This document shows, one piece after another, positions 1 through 7,793 of a DNA stretch of 64,000 bases. Within the stretch, counting starts at the first letter, position 1, and each line of letters opens with the position of its first letter. The translations under genes were made by a program, and so were the position numbers. This DNA is from Chitinophaga pinensis (GTDB lineage Bacteria; Bacteroidota; Bacteroidia; Chitinophagales; CAMDFR01): contig CAMART010000016.1 in the NCBI GenBank assembly GCA_945860705.1, positions 1 to 64,000 of the forward strand. Direction: 5' to 3'. Below the pieces are notes generated by a model. It had not been told where the DNA came from and did not search any database. It worked only from the letters and a program-made list of their open reading frames with translations.

Positions 1-817
1 CGCGCAGTCGAGATGCCTCTTCAAATTTCTGTTCATGAATCAATGCGCTTTTTTTTACTTTAAGTTGTTCTAACTCTGCATTTAATTGATCTATAGTCCA
101 TAGACTGATATTATCATTGCTGTAGATATTTATCTTATCAATGATGGCATCAAAATACGCATTAATATCATTGCGCCACAAATAATTTGGATGATAAGTT
201 CTGAAAGCAAAAGGAATACCTAGCATGGTTACTTTAGCAAGGGCTCTTTCAGAGAAGTTAGAAGGAATTTTACTAAATGCCAATCCACCAAAATTATCAT
301 GGATCACGCTGTCGTAATTTGGACCTGTTAAAAACAATACGATGCTTGGTTGCAAGATTTTTATTTCTTCTTTAGCAACATCAAAGTTCATCTTCTCTGC
401 TTCATAGATATAGTCTGGCGGGAAACCTTTTTCATTATACTTTCCAATCTTTACTAGATTATTCCAGACAAGGCTGATTTTTTTGTTTGGATATTTTTCT
501 TGTAGCAATGAAATAAATCTACTCACTCCATTCCAAAACTGACCACCATAGTTCCAACATTCACCTTGGTTCAAAAACTCGTCGTAATATGTTAATGTCG
601 TTTCGATTTCATTTTGAAATGGGCCTTCCCAATCATTGGTCTCCTGACCATAGACCATGATTTTTATATCGGCTGCTTGGTATTCTTCTTCATTGATAGA
701 AAGCAGTAATGGATTAGTAGGCTTCTCATCCAATTGCACATCTGAAAGAATATCTTGCATGGTAGCAGATAGCATATTCCACTTTGATTGGTATAAGTTT
801 AAAAATTTTTTATTCAT
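1..817 (-). CDS. Uracil-DNA-glycosylase-fold-like protein (partial, runs off the window)
   Basis: This was read directly from the minus strand. It starts with ATG at 817, stays open to base 1 (272 codons visible), and its C-terminus is outside the window. Segments resembling the UDG superfamily are visible in order: VYGQETNDW, VWNNLVKIG, PSIVLFLTGPNYDS and FRTYHPNYLW. The last recalls the HPS-type motif that contacts DNA in UDGs. The visible C-terminal end (ALIHEQKFEEASRLR) resembles a UvrB/UvrC UVR motif. A base-excision or nucleic-acid-binding role is inferred from these motifs only, and the family match should be treated as tentative. It is the last visible gene in the run downstream of retron 1. 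Confidence 0.5.
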   Translation of the reverse strand, partial: MNKKFLNLYQSKWNMLSATMQDILSDVQLDEKPTNPLLLSINEEEYQAADIKIMVYGQETNDWEGPFQNEIETTLTYYDEFLNQGECWNYGGQFWNGVSRFISLLQEKYPNKKISLVWNNLVKIGKYNEKGFPPDYIYEAEKMNFDVAKEEIKILQPSIVLFLTGPNYDSVIHDNFGGLAFSKIPSNFSERALAKVTMLGIPFAFRTYHPNYLWRNDINAYFDAIIDKINIYSNDNISLWTIDQLNAELEQLKVKKSALIHEQKFEEASRLR

Positions 818-851
818 AGTTTAATGTTTTTTAATTTAATAAATATTCTTC

Positions 852-959
852 TTATTCATAGGACGTAATCAATTCTCTTATAACTTCTAATACAACATCA
901 ATCTCATCTCTCTTTTTAAATATTTTATGATAGATTATTAAAAGCCTCTTTAATTTCAT
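852..959 (-). CDS. Possible 35-residue ORF overlapping the preceding gene
   Basis: An ATG lies inside the 3' end of the 103-residue gene in the +1 frame and opens a short reading frame (begins MKLKRLLIIYHKIFK, ends ELITSYE). It stops 34 bp before the next gene. Its charged, helical composition looks protein-like. It may be a translationally coupled small protein, or the tail of the upstream gene after a frameshift. There is no family evidence. Confidence 0.2.
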   Translation of the reverse strand: MKLKRLLIIYHKIFKKRDEIDVVLEVIRELITSYE

Positions 960-1236
960 CAAATTTTGTGGTATGTTCTTTCATCTCTATCTTGAAATGT
1001 ACTGTTATAATTTCGACTTCAAATGGAGGTATTTCAAGAAGTAACTTGATTCTAGAACTTGTCTTTTTATTCAATTTTATCATATCATCACATAAAATAA
1101 CAGCCTCATAGTTTTCCTCTATTATTAGCTTTTCTCTAAAACCATTCCATTCGTCATTCTCACTGGTCAACTTAAGCGAAATTTCCTCAATCTTTTCTTT
1201 TATAATGATATATAATTTTCTTTTACTCTCCGTCAT
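925..1236 (-). CDS. Hypothetical protein, 103 aa
   Basis: The gene is not recognised. It encodes a small, charged, mostly helical N-terminus (MTESKRKLYIIIKEKIEEIS) and a more beta-like C-terminus. It overlaps the upstream 66-residue gene by 14 bp, so the two are almost certainly co-translated. The pair sits between retron 1 and the UDG-like gene, which makes both of them candidate accessory (effector or antitoxin) genes of retron 1. That role is positional inference only. Confidence 0.6.
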   Translation of the reverse strand: MTESKRKLYIIIKEKIEEISLKLTSENDEWNGFREKLIIEENYEAVILCDDMIKLNKKTSSRIKLLLEIPPFEVEIITVHFKIEMKEHTTKFDEIKEAFNNLS

Positions 1237-1423
1237 CTAGCACTTTATCTATGGTTATTAATATAGATTTTAGTTCTTTCAAAATTGTATCAATAGATGC
1301 ACTATCTTCATATTTTTGAGCCAAGACTAATTTCTGTTTCCATTCTGTTAGTTCCTTTTTTTCATTATCTAGCGAATGTTTAAGTCGTTCGATAAGTTTT
1401 TTTGATGTTGGATGATTCAGCAT
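1223..1423 (-). CDS. Small coiled-coil protein, 66 aa
   Basis: The product is short and almost entirely helical (SKKLIERLKHSLDNEKKELT, then LAQKYEDSASIDTILKEL). It probably forms a coiled coil. The second half faintly resembles the UVR helical hairpin seen at the end of the 1-817 protein. It is the first gene after the 225-bp gap that follows the retron 1 reverse transcriptase. It overlaps the next gene by 14 bp. Function unknown. Confidence 0.6.
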   Translation of the reverse strand: MLNHPTSKKLIERLKHSLDNEKKELTEWKQKLVLAQKYEDSASIDTILKELKSILITIDKVLDDGE

Positions 1424-1498
1424 TTGTTGTGTTTTTTTAATAAGTAATTAATAAAATACATAATTCATAAACACAAATTTATATAAGCACTAGGCAGC

Positions 1499-1512
1499 CT
1501 ATTTGCGTTTTG
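1499..1512. repeat. 14-bp repeat CTATTTGCGTTTTG, copy 1
   Basis: CTATTTGCGTTTTG lies 75 bp upstream of the 66-residue gene and is identical to 8937-8950, about 72 bp upstream of the DUF3127 gene. The shorter core CAAAACGCAA is present in the opposite orientation at 5493-5502, upstream of the Cas4-like gene. It may be a shared promoter or operator element. Confidence 0.4.
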
Positions 1513-1617
1513 CTTTTTTATTGAAAAAAAATAAAATAAATAAAAACCGATACTACGTATAAAAGTAGAAAAATATTTAATGGCATTACAAATGCCAGAT
1601 AATCTTCATTTCAAGAT

Positions 1618-1635
1618 GCGTTTCGCTAACATCTT
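1618..1635. repeat. 18-bp repeat GCGTTTYGSTAACATCTT, copy 1
   Basis: This copy reads GCGTTTCGCTAACATCTT and matches 16 of 18 positions with 8943-8960. The AAGATG just before it makes a short hairpin with its CATCTT end. It lies between the retron 1 RT stop and the two small downstream genes. Confidence 0.4.
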
Positions 1636-1648
1636 AAACAGCTAGTTG

Positions 1649-3070
1649 TTAGCTTTTAGGTCTTTTAATTTTCAGCGTTTGGTTTTCATTATTTAGATCG
1701 TACTCAAATTCAGATAATAGTTCTTTGTATGTCGAATTAAACCTTTCGCTTAAAGTTCCTTTAATTAAATTACTTCTATTTATCGGTGGTAAATTTTTTG
1801 GCCAATTTAAAGTTTGTTTATATAGCTCAAAATTATTTATCAACCAATTTTTTTTTGTGAAACCATTATTGCTTATTTCTGTAAGGGCTTTTAGGTAATT
1901 TTCTTCATTAATCCTTTCGATTTGGGCAGATGTGTTGTTAATTTGAGTTTTTCCTCTGTGACATTGTATGGAATTAATATGCTTAAACTCTTTTAAAAAT
2001 CTAACATGCATTGGATCCTCTACCCCTCTAATCTGCCCTACAAAATTGATATAACCAAACAATCGATTCAAGAATCTATCAAATAGCTCATCAGGTATTT
2101 CATTTGCTGACACTCCAAAATGCTTGCAGACGGCACTTTCTAAGCCATTCATTTTTAAATCATGTAACATGGCTCTTATTTTCTTAAGCAATTTTCTATC
2201 TACATTTGGTTTTTCGTTTACGGTAATACCTGTAACTACCTGTCTGCGATACCATGGACGAAGTCGCAACTTTTTCTCATTGATTCTAAAATCATTTCTA
2301 TTGATTATAGAAACAATATCAAGAATGGTATCCTCAGTTATGGTATCATTTGTAGAAAATGATAGGTCATCTGCATATCTAGAGTATGTGATATCTCGCT
2401 CATCGCAATAAGATTTCAATTGCTGATCGAGGTCAAAGCAAATAAAATTGGAAACAATAGGCGATGATGGAGCGCCAGTCGTTAACTTGCCTTGATAGGT
2501 AACTAATAATGCCAGTGCAGTTGCTATTTCTTCATTAAAATCGAAGAGTGAAGAAATAAAAACAGTTCTCACTCTTTGGGCTGTGATACTGGGAAAGAAA
2601 TCTTTTAAATCAATATTTAATAAACTTTTTTTATTTACATGTTGCTCAGCATTTAGCAGAATATTGCATTTCCTGCCATATTTTTTAGGGTTGATTGTAA
2701 AGCCATTGACTTCAACAGGTTTGATAAGAGCATAATAAGCTTGTAGATAAAAATTTATTCGTCCTTGTATAGCTTTTAATTGTTTATTTGGCTCATAAAT
2801 ATCTCGAAAACCGCTCTTCTTTTTTGCTATTTGATAATGTCTATAATTAGGATTATTGATAGCATCTTCCAATTGATAAAAATTACGCTTAACAAGTAAA
2901 GAAAGTTCTTTTGCATTTGATAATCCTACAAATAAGTATGCATTGAGCTCGTAGTAACTTCTTTTCCCTTTGTTATATCGAAAGTATTTAGGACGACTTA
3001 TGAAATCACGCCAAAGCCCTTCTTTCGAGTACGGCATAGATAGAATTAGTTTATTTTTACTTGTTGCCAT
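1649..3070 (-). CDS. Retron-type reverse transcriptase (retron 1)
   Basis: This is an RNA-dependent DNA polymerase of the retron clade, expected to copy an adjacent msd template into multicopy single-stranded DNA. Visible motifs are the retron-specific NAEQH (residues 140-144, region X, NAxxH), IDLKDFFPSI (first catalytic Asp, 154), TTGAPSSPIVSN, the YADD box (232-235) and VTG (279-281, region Y). There is a thumb and a C-terminal extension to 473 residues, somewhat longer than typical retron RTs. It starts 24 bp after a candidate msr-msd RNA (3094-3271), the normal retron order. NAxxH and VTG separate retron RTs from group II intron RTs. No group II intron RNA or maturase/endonuclease domain was seen. 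An anti-phage role is the usual one for retrons but is inferred here. Confidence 0.93.
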   Translation of the reverse strand: MATSKNKLILSMPYSKEGLWRDFISRPKYFRYNKGKRSYYELNAYLFVGLSNAKELSLLVKRNFYQLEDAINNPNYRHYQIAKKKSGFRDIYEPNKQLKAIQGRINFYLQAYYALIKPVEVNGFTINPKKYGRKCNILLNAEQHVNKKSLLNIDLKDFFPSITAQRVRTVFISSLFDFNEEIATALALLVTYQGKLTTGAPSSPIVSNFICFDLDQQLKSYCDERDITYSRYADDLSFSTNDTITEDTILDIVSIINRNDFRINEKKLRLRPWYRRQVVTGITVNEKPNVDRKLLKKIRAMLHDLKMNGLESAVCKHFGVSANEIPDELFDRFLNRLFGYINFVGQIRGVEDPMHVRFLKEFKHINSIQCHRGKTQINNTSAQIERINEENYLKALTEISNNGFTKKNWLINNFELYKQTLNWPKNLPPINRSNLIKGTLSERFNSTYKELLSEFEYDLNNENQTLKIKRPKS

Positions 3071-3093
3071 AGTTTTTTAATAGTTTAAAAAAA

Positions 3094-3271
3094 GGAGCCG
3101 TTGCTAATTATCTTTGACCGTAATACAATATCTTATGTTGGAGCGCAGCGGAGACATAAGATAAGCTTGCGTCAGGGCATTACACTCCAACATGGGTTGC
3201 TGGAACACAACCACTAGTCCTTACTTTGAATTTACACGGTTTTGACTCATAATTTTTTTAAGCAACGGCCC
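3094..3271 (-). ncRNA. Candidate msr-msd RNA of retron 1
   Basis: On the minus strand this about 178-nt intergenic RNA starts 9 bp after the DnaB-like stop and ends 24 bp before the RT start. Its ends pair: GCCGTTGCT (3097-3105) with AGCAACGGC (3261-3269). The pairing extends outward as AAAGG/CCTTT around one bulged A, as expected for retron a1/a2 repeats. Inside are a perfect 10-bp stem (TATCTTATGT/ACATAAGATA) with a GC-rich loop and a longer ATGTTGGAG/CTCCAACAT pairing. These are the kind of stems an msd provides. The 3' end carries TGCTAATTAT (+ strand), identical to the same position in retron 2. The branching G was not determined. Confidence 0.75.
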
Positions 3272-3279
3272 TTTATTAT

Positions 3280-4338
3280 TTAGAATGGAGGCACATCAAA
3301 ATCATCCATTCTATTTTTTGATATATTAAATTTACTTTCATATGTAGCTTCTTCCGCGTCAAAATCTTTCAATTGAGAAGAGTAATTTTTGAGCACAAGC
3401 TTAGCAGTTCCTAAAAACCCATTATTATTTTTTGCGACAATCACTTCCATTATGCCTCTAGTATCATTACCTTCTTCGTCTTGGTATATTTCATAATATT
3501 CAGGCCTGTAAATGAAGAATACTTTATCAGCATATTGTTCTAATGCACCACTTTCTCGAAGATCTGATAGCATTGGACGTTTAACCCCACCACGCACTTC
3601 AACAGCCCTGCTCAACATACTTCCTGCAATGATACATACATTATACTCAAGAGCGATTTCCTTTATTTCCTTTATTATATAATTTAATTCAGCATCTCTA
3701 TTTTGATTAAATTTATAGGCACTGAGTATTTGAATATAATCAATAAAAATACATCTAACGCCGTTCTCCTTGATTTGTTTGATACACAAGGCTCTCAAAT
3801 TACTAAGATTACTCCTACAATCATCATTAATATAAATTGGATATTGATTCATCCTATCCACTAATGGGCCAAGTTCAGCAAGCTCCTCGGCTGATAGACT
3901 ACCAAACGAAATTTTTGCAGGATTCATGCCTATTAATACACCAGCAAAGCGATTGATGAGCAAATTTGCATTGGTATCGAAAGTTACGTATAAAACAGGG
4001 ACTTGTAGCGCAATCTCTAATGACATATTAATCATAAAGTCGGATTTACCCATACCAGGTCGTCCACCAACTAAAATTAATTCGCCAAAGCTCAGCCCAT
4101 TAATAATCTTATCAATATTCTTGAAATTGGTTTGGATATGATTATCAATTTGCTGACCATTTTTAAGCTTCTCTACTGCCTTAGAAAAGATACTTGACAA
4201 GGAAGGCGCGCTTACTGATTCATATAGCTTGTATTCATGATTTCTCACTGTTTTAATCAGATCTGTACAAAGTTCCTTTTCAGTAATATCTTCTTGTTTT
4301 AGGAGCTCATTTATTTTATTTATTAGTAGTTCTTTCAT
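3280..4338 (-). CDS. DnaB-type replicative helicase domain protein
   Basis: This is a RecA-fold hexameric helicase core without the DnaB N-terminal domain (352 residues versus about 450-500 for DnaB). Visible are Walker A GGRPGMGKS, the Walker B-like CIFIDYIQIL, the DnaB signature AGSMLSRAVE...LSDLRESGALEQYADKVFFIYR, and the final beta-strands. The C-terminus ends DDFDVPPF, resembling the acidic-hydrophobic tip of single-strand-binding proteins and the tips of the two DUF3127 proteins nearby. Its stop is 9 bp from the retron 1 RNA, so the two are probably co-transcribed. It could serve replication or maintenance of the element, or it could be part of the retron system. Confidence 0.85.
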   Translation of the reverse strand: MKELLINKINELLKQEDITEKELCTDLIKTVRNHEYKLYESVSAPSLSSIFSKAVEKLKNGQQIDNHIQTNFKNIDKIINGLSFGELILVGGRPGMGKSDFMINMSLEIALQVPVLYVTFDTNANLLINRFAGVLIGMNPAKISFGSLSAEELAELGPLVDRMNQYPIYINDDCRSNLSNLRALCIKQIKENGVRCIFIDYIQILSAYKFNQNRDAELNYIIKEIKEIALEYNVCIIAGSMLSRAVEVRGGVKRPMLSDLRESGALEQYADKVFFIYRPEYYEIYQDEEGNDTRGIMEVIVAKNNNGFLGTAKLVLKNYSSQLKDFDAEEATYESKFNISKNRMDDFDVPPF

Positions 4339-4437
4339 GGAATAAAAGTAGGTTTAGTATTTTGAATTTTTTGATTTGTTGATAAATTTTGTTTCATTTT
4401 TTTAATTGAGTATTCGCTTTCAAGTTGTTACATTTTT

Positions 4438-5439
4438 TCAATTACTTTTAAATATTAAGAAGATAACTCTTAAAATTCTATCCAATAGACTTTGTTTACT
4501 TATAGGTAGTTCTCCTATAGTCTCTCCCTTGCTACAATGCGCTATAAATTCGCAGGTATAGGGTTTATTGCATTGCGCACCCATTGACACACAAGGAACT
4601 TGTTTCGCTTTTAAAACTAGTTTGAGCCTTTCAATATTTTTAGGGATACTCGTCATTTTTTCTTCCAGTTTTGCAGTAACATCAATAATTTCAAAATCAC
4701 CATCTCTTGTTGCCAAAACAATATTAAATGCCTCAATGCTTTTGAGAACTGATTTGCAGACATAGTATTGTATTGCTGCATCGTTCATAATCACCTCCGT
4801 TAAAGTTGTTGAGTTTTTAACCTCATAAATAGTTAATTTATTTCCATTTTCTTGATGTAATACATCTGTTAAAACCAACACCTCATTATACACAAAAGCA
4901 GCTTCAAAAATAGTAATCTCTTTCCCTTTTGCTATTAGTGCTTCGGTATAGGCGCTATACAAATGAAATTGATTTTTAAAAATCTTCTTTAAATCAATGG
5001 CATTGACAAAAAAACTTCTGAAATGATCTTCAAAACTCCTACCTGCATCAAAAAGTAGTTGAGTTTTAGCACTGGTAGGTGTTTTGTATTTAGCATGAAA
5101 TTTATTTAAATACAAGGCCTTAGGGCATTGTAAGCCACGTATATAAGTACTTTTCGAAAGTAAATGATGTTTAATATTTTGTTGACTTCCACTCGTAATA
5201 TAATCACTTTTGAGTGCGTCAAGCTCATCAAAACTTTTCGCCAATGCGATTTGTTTGTCTAAAATTTCAGCGAGCGGGAGAAATACTCTATCCATGCCTT
5301 CCTCAGTAATCATCACTCTTAAATCTGACTTCTGCATCCATGCTTTTATCTGAGTATACTTCTGCTCAGCACTATTAAACTGTGCGACTAAAAAATCATT
5401 GTCCGCATCTTGGGTATATTTTTTTAAATATTCTAACAT
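4438..5439 (-). CDS. Cas4/RecB-like Fe-S nuclease (PD-(D/E)XK)
   Basis: The ATG at 5439 is preferred. The longer reading frame to 5517 would need a TTG start and would include an upstream repeat element. The N-terminal about 90 residues are helical. Then come YIRGLQCPKALYLNKFH, FDAGRSFEDHF, a nuclease core with VLTDVLH and IYEVKNST (the D...ExK active site), a QYYV helix, and the C-terminal cluster CNKPYTCEFIAHC. The first Cys (in QCPKAL) plus three Cys at the end form the [4Fe-4S] pattern of Cas4/AddB-like nucleases, also found in DUF2779 proteins. A 5'-3' exonuclease role is inferred. No cas1/cas2 or CRISPR array is nearby, so it is a solo Cas4-like enzyme in a DNA-processing block. Confidence 0.8.
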   Translation of the reverse strand: MLEYLKKYTQDADNDFLVAQFNSAEQKYTQIKAWMQKSDLRVMITEEGMDRVFLPLAEILDKQIALAKSFDELDALKSDYITSGSQQNIKHHLLSKSTYIRGLQCPKALYLNKFHAKYKTPTSAKTQLLFDAGRSFEDHFRSFFVNAIDLKKIFKNQFHLYSAYTEALIAKGKEITIFEAAFVYNEVLVLTDVLHQENGNKLTIYEVKNSTTLTEVIMNDAAIQYYVCKSVLKSIEAFNIVLATRDGDFEIIDVTAKLEEKMTSIPKNIERLKLVLKAKQVPCVSMGAQCNKPYTCEFIAHCSKGETIGELPISKQSLLDRILRVIFLIFKSN

Positions 5440-5492
5440 ATTTTTGGTTTTTTTCAGTATTTGTGTCTTTGATTCATGCAAAAGTAGGATAG

Positions 5493-5502
5493 CAAAACGC
5501 AA
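5493..5502. repeat. CAAAACGCAA, third copy of the repeated upstream core
   Basis: This copy is inverted relative to 1503-1512 and 8941-8950. It lies about 55 bp upstream of the preferred ATG of the Cas4-like gene. Confidence 0.3.
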
Positions 5503-5523
5503 TGTATTTGCATTCAACTATTA

Positions 5524-6261
5524 TTATTTTAAAAGATTAATGTCTACATCTTTATTGGCTTTTCTATTTCGAGTTCTTACTATCGTTGACTTGTAATTAG
5601 ATGGAAATTTATAATAGTAAAATGTATAGTCATCTACACATGGTAAATCTGCTAAATCCACATTTTTTAATAAATCAATATCAATTTCAAGCCTTCTAGC
5701 CAATTCCTTAGCGTAATATGTGTTTCTGGTAATAACATTATACTGTTCGTATTTGTAGGGAGATAAATTAGTATATGGAATAAATTCAAGCGCATATAAA
5801 AATCCAAAATCACTATACTTCCCTTTTTTAAATAAATCTATTATCATTTTCCATCTTGGTATTACTTTGAATACAATTCCATATACACACTCATCAATTT
5901 TAAATGTTGTTACATAATTTTTAACTCGTGACTTTGTTGTTTTAATAAACAAATCAAACTTTTGATATAACTTTTTAGGGAAGTGGAAGACGAGAACGAT
6001 ACAATTATCTATTTTTATTGGCTCCACTGCATCAGGCATATTAGCAACTACTTCTATATAGGCATTAACAAAACCAAATTCCCTTGCAATTTTTGGTGTT
6101 AATATTTTATCAGCAATTTGTATGGTGGGCAACAAGTACTTTGTACATAAATTCATTTTGACATCAGGTTTTGACGACTCTAAGTATTTCATTAATTCTC
6201 CTTTTTTTGACTTAGGCTCCTTTTGCACAGTCTCTAAATCGAATAGTAAAAGTTGATTCAT
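5524..6261 (-). CDS. Unknown protein, paralogue of the 7794-8471 product
   Basis: The family is not recognised. The 245-residue product shares a colinear core with the 225-residue product of 7794-8471: NLCTKYLLPTIQIA versus NLCSKYLLPSIQIT, then GFVNAYIEV/GFVNAYLEV, KIDECVYGIVF/KIDDYVFAIAF, LFKKGKYSDFG/LFKDGKYSAFG, EQYNVITR/EQYKVITR and DDYTFYYYK/DDYIFYYKQ. The first about 30 residues (MNQLLLFDLETVQKEPKSKK) are an extension missing from the paralogue. No signal peptide or membrane segment is seen. Two diverged copies in one gene run suggest duplication within the island. The small soluble alpha/beta composition gives no firm function. Confidence 0.7.
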   Translation of the reverse strand: MNQLLLFDLETVQKEPKSKKGELMKYLESSKPDVKMNLCTKYLLPTIQIADKILTPKIAREFGFVNAYIEVVANMPDAVEPIKIDNCIVLVFHFPKKLYQKFDLFIKTTKSRVKNYVTTFKIDECVYGIVFKVIPRWKMIIDLFKKGKYSDFGFLYALEFIPYTNLSPYKYEQYNVITRNTYYAKELARRLEIDIDLLKNVDLADLPCVDDYTFYYYKFPSNYKSTIVRTRNRKANKDVDINLLK

Positions 6262-6444
6262 TTTTTTTTAATTTTTAGGTGTTATCACATTGCTCAATTC
6301 AATATGGATTTAGATAATCACTTGCTTGTTTATATTATTATAATTTACAAATGAATAAATATCTTCTACTTCGCAAACTATTACTAAATTTGTTTCATTT
6401 GCTCTGTTATTCTTTTTTGTAATAAGTTCAGTTCCATAACTTAT
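6262..6444. other. Intergenic gap, no gene seen
   Basis: This is AT-rich, with no ORF of note, no strong hairpin and none of the 19-bp palindromes found elsewhere in the island. It presumably carries the promoter of the minus-strand paralogue gene. Confidence 0.4.
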
Positions 6445-7512
6445 CTAACTTATATTATATACAACCCCTTGTTCATCAAGTAACTTTTTTAAAAAAGAAT
6501 CCTCTGGCATAATGCTATTGTCCGCATCTGTTTTAATTACTAACTTCTTTGGCAAGTTGGCATAATAGTTAGCAATGGGCTCATAATATTTTGGAAATAA
6601 ATGCATAAAATCATACTGTACTTGAAAAATATCTATACGATATAATAAACTAGGAAGCATATAAATAGAAGCTTCATCTTCATCATGTTCTTCCATAGAC
6701 TCGCAGCAATGAATATGTAAAAACAAAATCTCTAATTTGTCAAACAGTGTTTCATAGTTTACAAGCCATCTCAGCAATAGGTTGTACTTTTTTTTACAGA
6801 TTCCTTGTATTTTAAATTCAAGCATAGCAGTTGTTGTTATCTTATTGAGTTTATGTAATTCAACTAGACTAGAGGAATGTGAATAGATAGCGGCAAACTT
6901 CGCTTTATAATGTCCTTTATTGGAGCTAACAACTTTCTTCCATTGACTTTCATATCTATCTACCCAATCTGCCAAAATCTCAATGTTTATGTATTTTATC
7001 CATTTATTATTTTTTTTTGGATTCATATACTGATCATGTAGTAGAATAATTTCCTCACAAGCTTTATCACAAATCTGTACTTCTATCCAAAAATTGACTG
7101 GTGGATTGAAATCGAATCGCTCGTCGTATTCTATTTTTATGCTGCGTGCAAACCTTTGTTTCTCTTCTGACCTAGATAATAAAGCAAAATTTGGACAATA
7201 AGCTATATCCAATACCTGGTCATCATTATCCGTTTGAATAATCAAATCCAAATAATTCCTTGATTTATTACCGATAAATCTATATCCACTTTCGCCATTA
7301 TGACAACTTTTACAAGTGCACTTTCCAGCAATAGGAATAAATTTCGTGTCTCCTTCTCGTTTAAATTCAGCAATCAAAGCGCTTAACTTTTCAATAAAAA
7401 CTTCTTTTGAGGCGTCATTATAGGAGCGGTTGTTGGCAAGCACCATATCTACCATATCCATTCTTAAATCACAGAGAAAAAATAGTAATGCCTCTTTTTT
7501 AAATTCGTCCAT
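6445..7512 (-). CDS. Hypothetical protein with a CxCxxC cluster, 355 aa
   Basis: The gene is not recognised. The N-terminal about 60 residues are helical. Around residue 75 the motif KCTCKSCHNG, followed by a Cys about 35 residues later (DIAYCPNF), could bind zinc. A mixed middle section follows, with WIEVQICDKACEE and an aromatic-rich helix (YINIEILADWVDRYESQW). The C-terminal half is helical and acidic (EEHDEDEAS). It sits between the two paralogous unknown genes, so it probably belongs to the same functional unit. No enzyme motif is visible. Confidence 0.65.
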   Translation of the reverse strand: MDEFKKEALLFFLCDLRMDMVDMVLANNRSYNDASKEVFIEKLSALIAEFKREGDTKFIPIAGKCTCKSCHNGESGYRFIGNKSRNYLDLIIQTDNDDQVLDIAYCPNFALLSRSEEKQRFARSIKIEYDERFDFNPPVNFWIEVQICDKACEEIILLHDQYMNPKKNNKWIKYINIEILADWVDRYESQWKKVVSSNKGHYKAKFAAIYSHSSSLVELHKLNKITTTAMLEFKIQGICKKKYNLLLRWLVNYETLFDKLEILFLHIHCCESMEEHDEDEASIYMLPSLLYRIDIFQVQYDFMHLFPKYYEPIANYYANLPKKLVIKTDADNSIMPEDSFLKKLLDEQGVVYNIS

Positions 7513-7548
7513 TTGTTTATTTTTTATTAGGTTTCTTTTTAATGATTT

Positions 7549-7785
7549 TTACTTAGTCTCCCCCATTAGCTCATTAATTAAATGACTCGTATCTACTAAT
7601 CTTTCAAAGAAGTCTTCAAATTGCTCACGACTTACTTCAAAAAATTCAACTGGCTTCATGCCTTCCCCATTATAGGCTACACTCACTGTAAAGTCAGTCA
7701 AATTTTTATGGTCTGGATAAGTTCTTTCTATCCATAGTTGTAATAATTTCCCTTGTTTTATTCTTAGTAAAAATCTTGTTTTCAT
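7549..7785 (-). CDS. Hypothetical small protein, 78 aa
   Basis: This small soluble protein has a beta-rich start (MKTRFLLRIKQGKLLQLWIE) and a helical acidic end (SREQFEDFFERLVDTSHLIN). It starts 8 bp after the stop of the upstream paralogue gene (7794-8471), so the two are co-transcribed. Function unknown. Confidence 0.55.
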   Translation of the reverse strand: MKTRFLLRIKQGKLLQLWIERTYPDHKNLTDFTVSVAYNGEGMKPVEFFEVSREQFEDFFERLVDTSHLINELMGETK

Positions 7786-7793
7786 ATATTGAA

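Noticed and set aside
2124-2411. 95-codon ORF antisense to retron 1 RT
   Set aside because: It is a shadow frame within a strongly supported RT gene.
3094-3271. Retron 1 intergenic RNA as an integron attC site or plain terminator
   Set aside because: The GCCGTTGCT/AGCAACGGC ends do not fit attC core motifs, and no T-run follows the stem. The RT-proximal position and the motif shared with retron 2 favour msr-msd.
4438-5439. CRISPR-Cas locus around the Cas4-like gene
   Set aside because: No repeat-spacer array and no cas1, cas2 or effector genes were found anywhere in the window.
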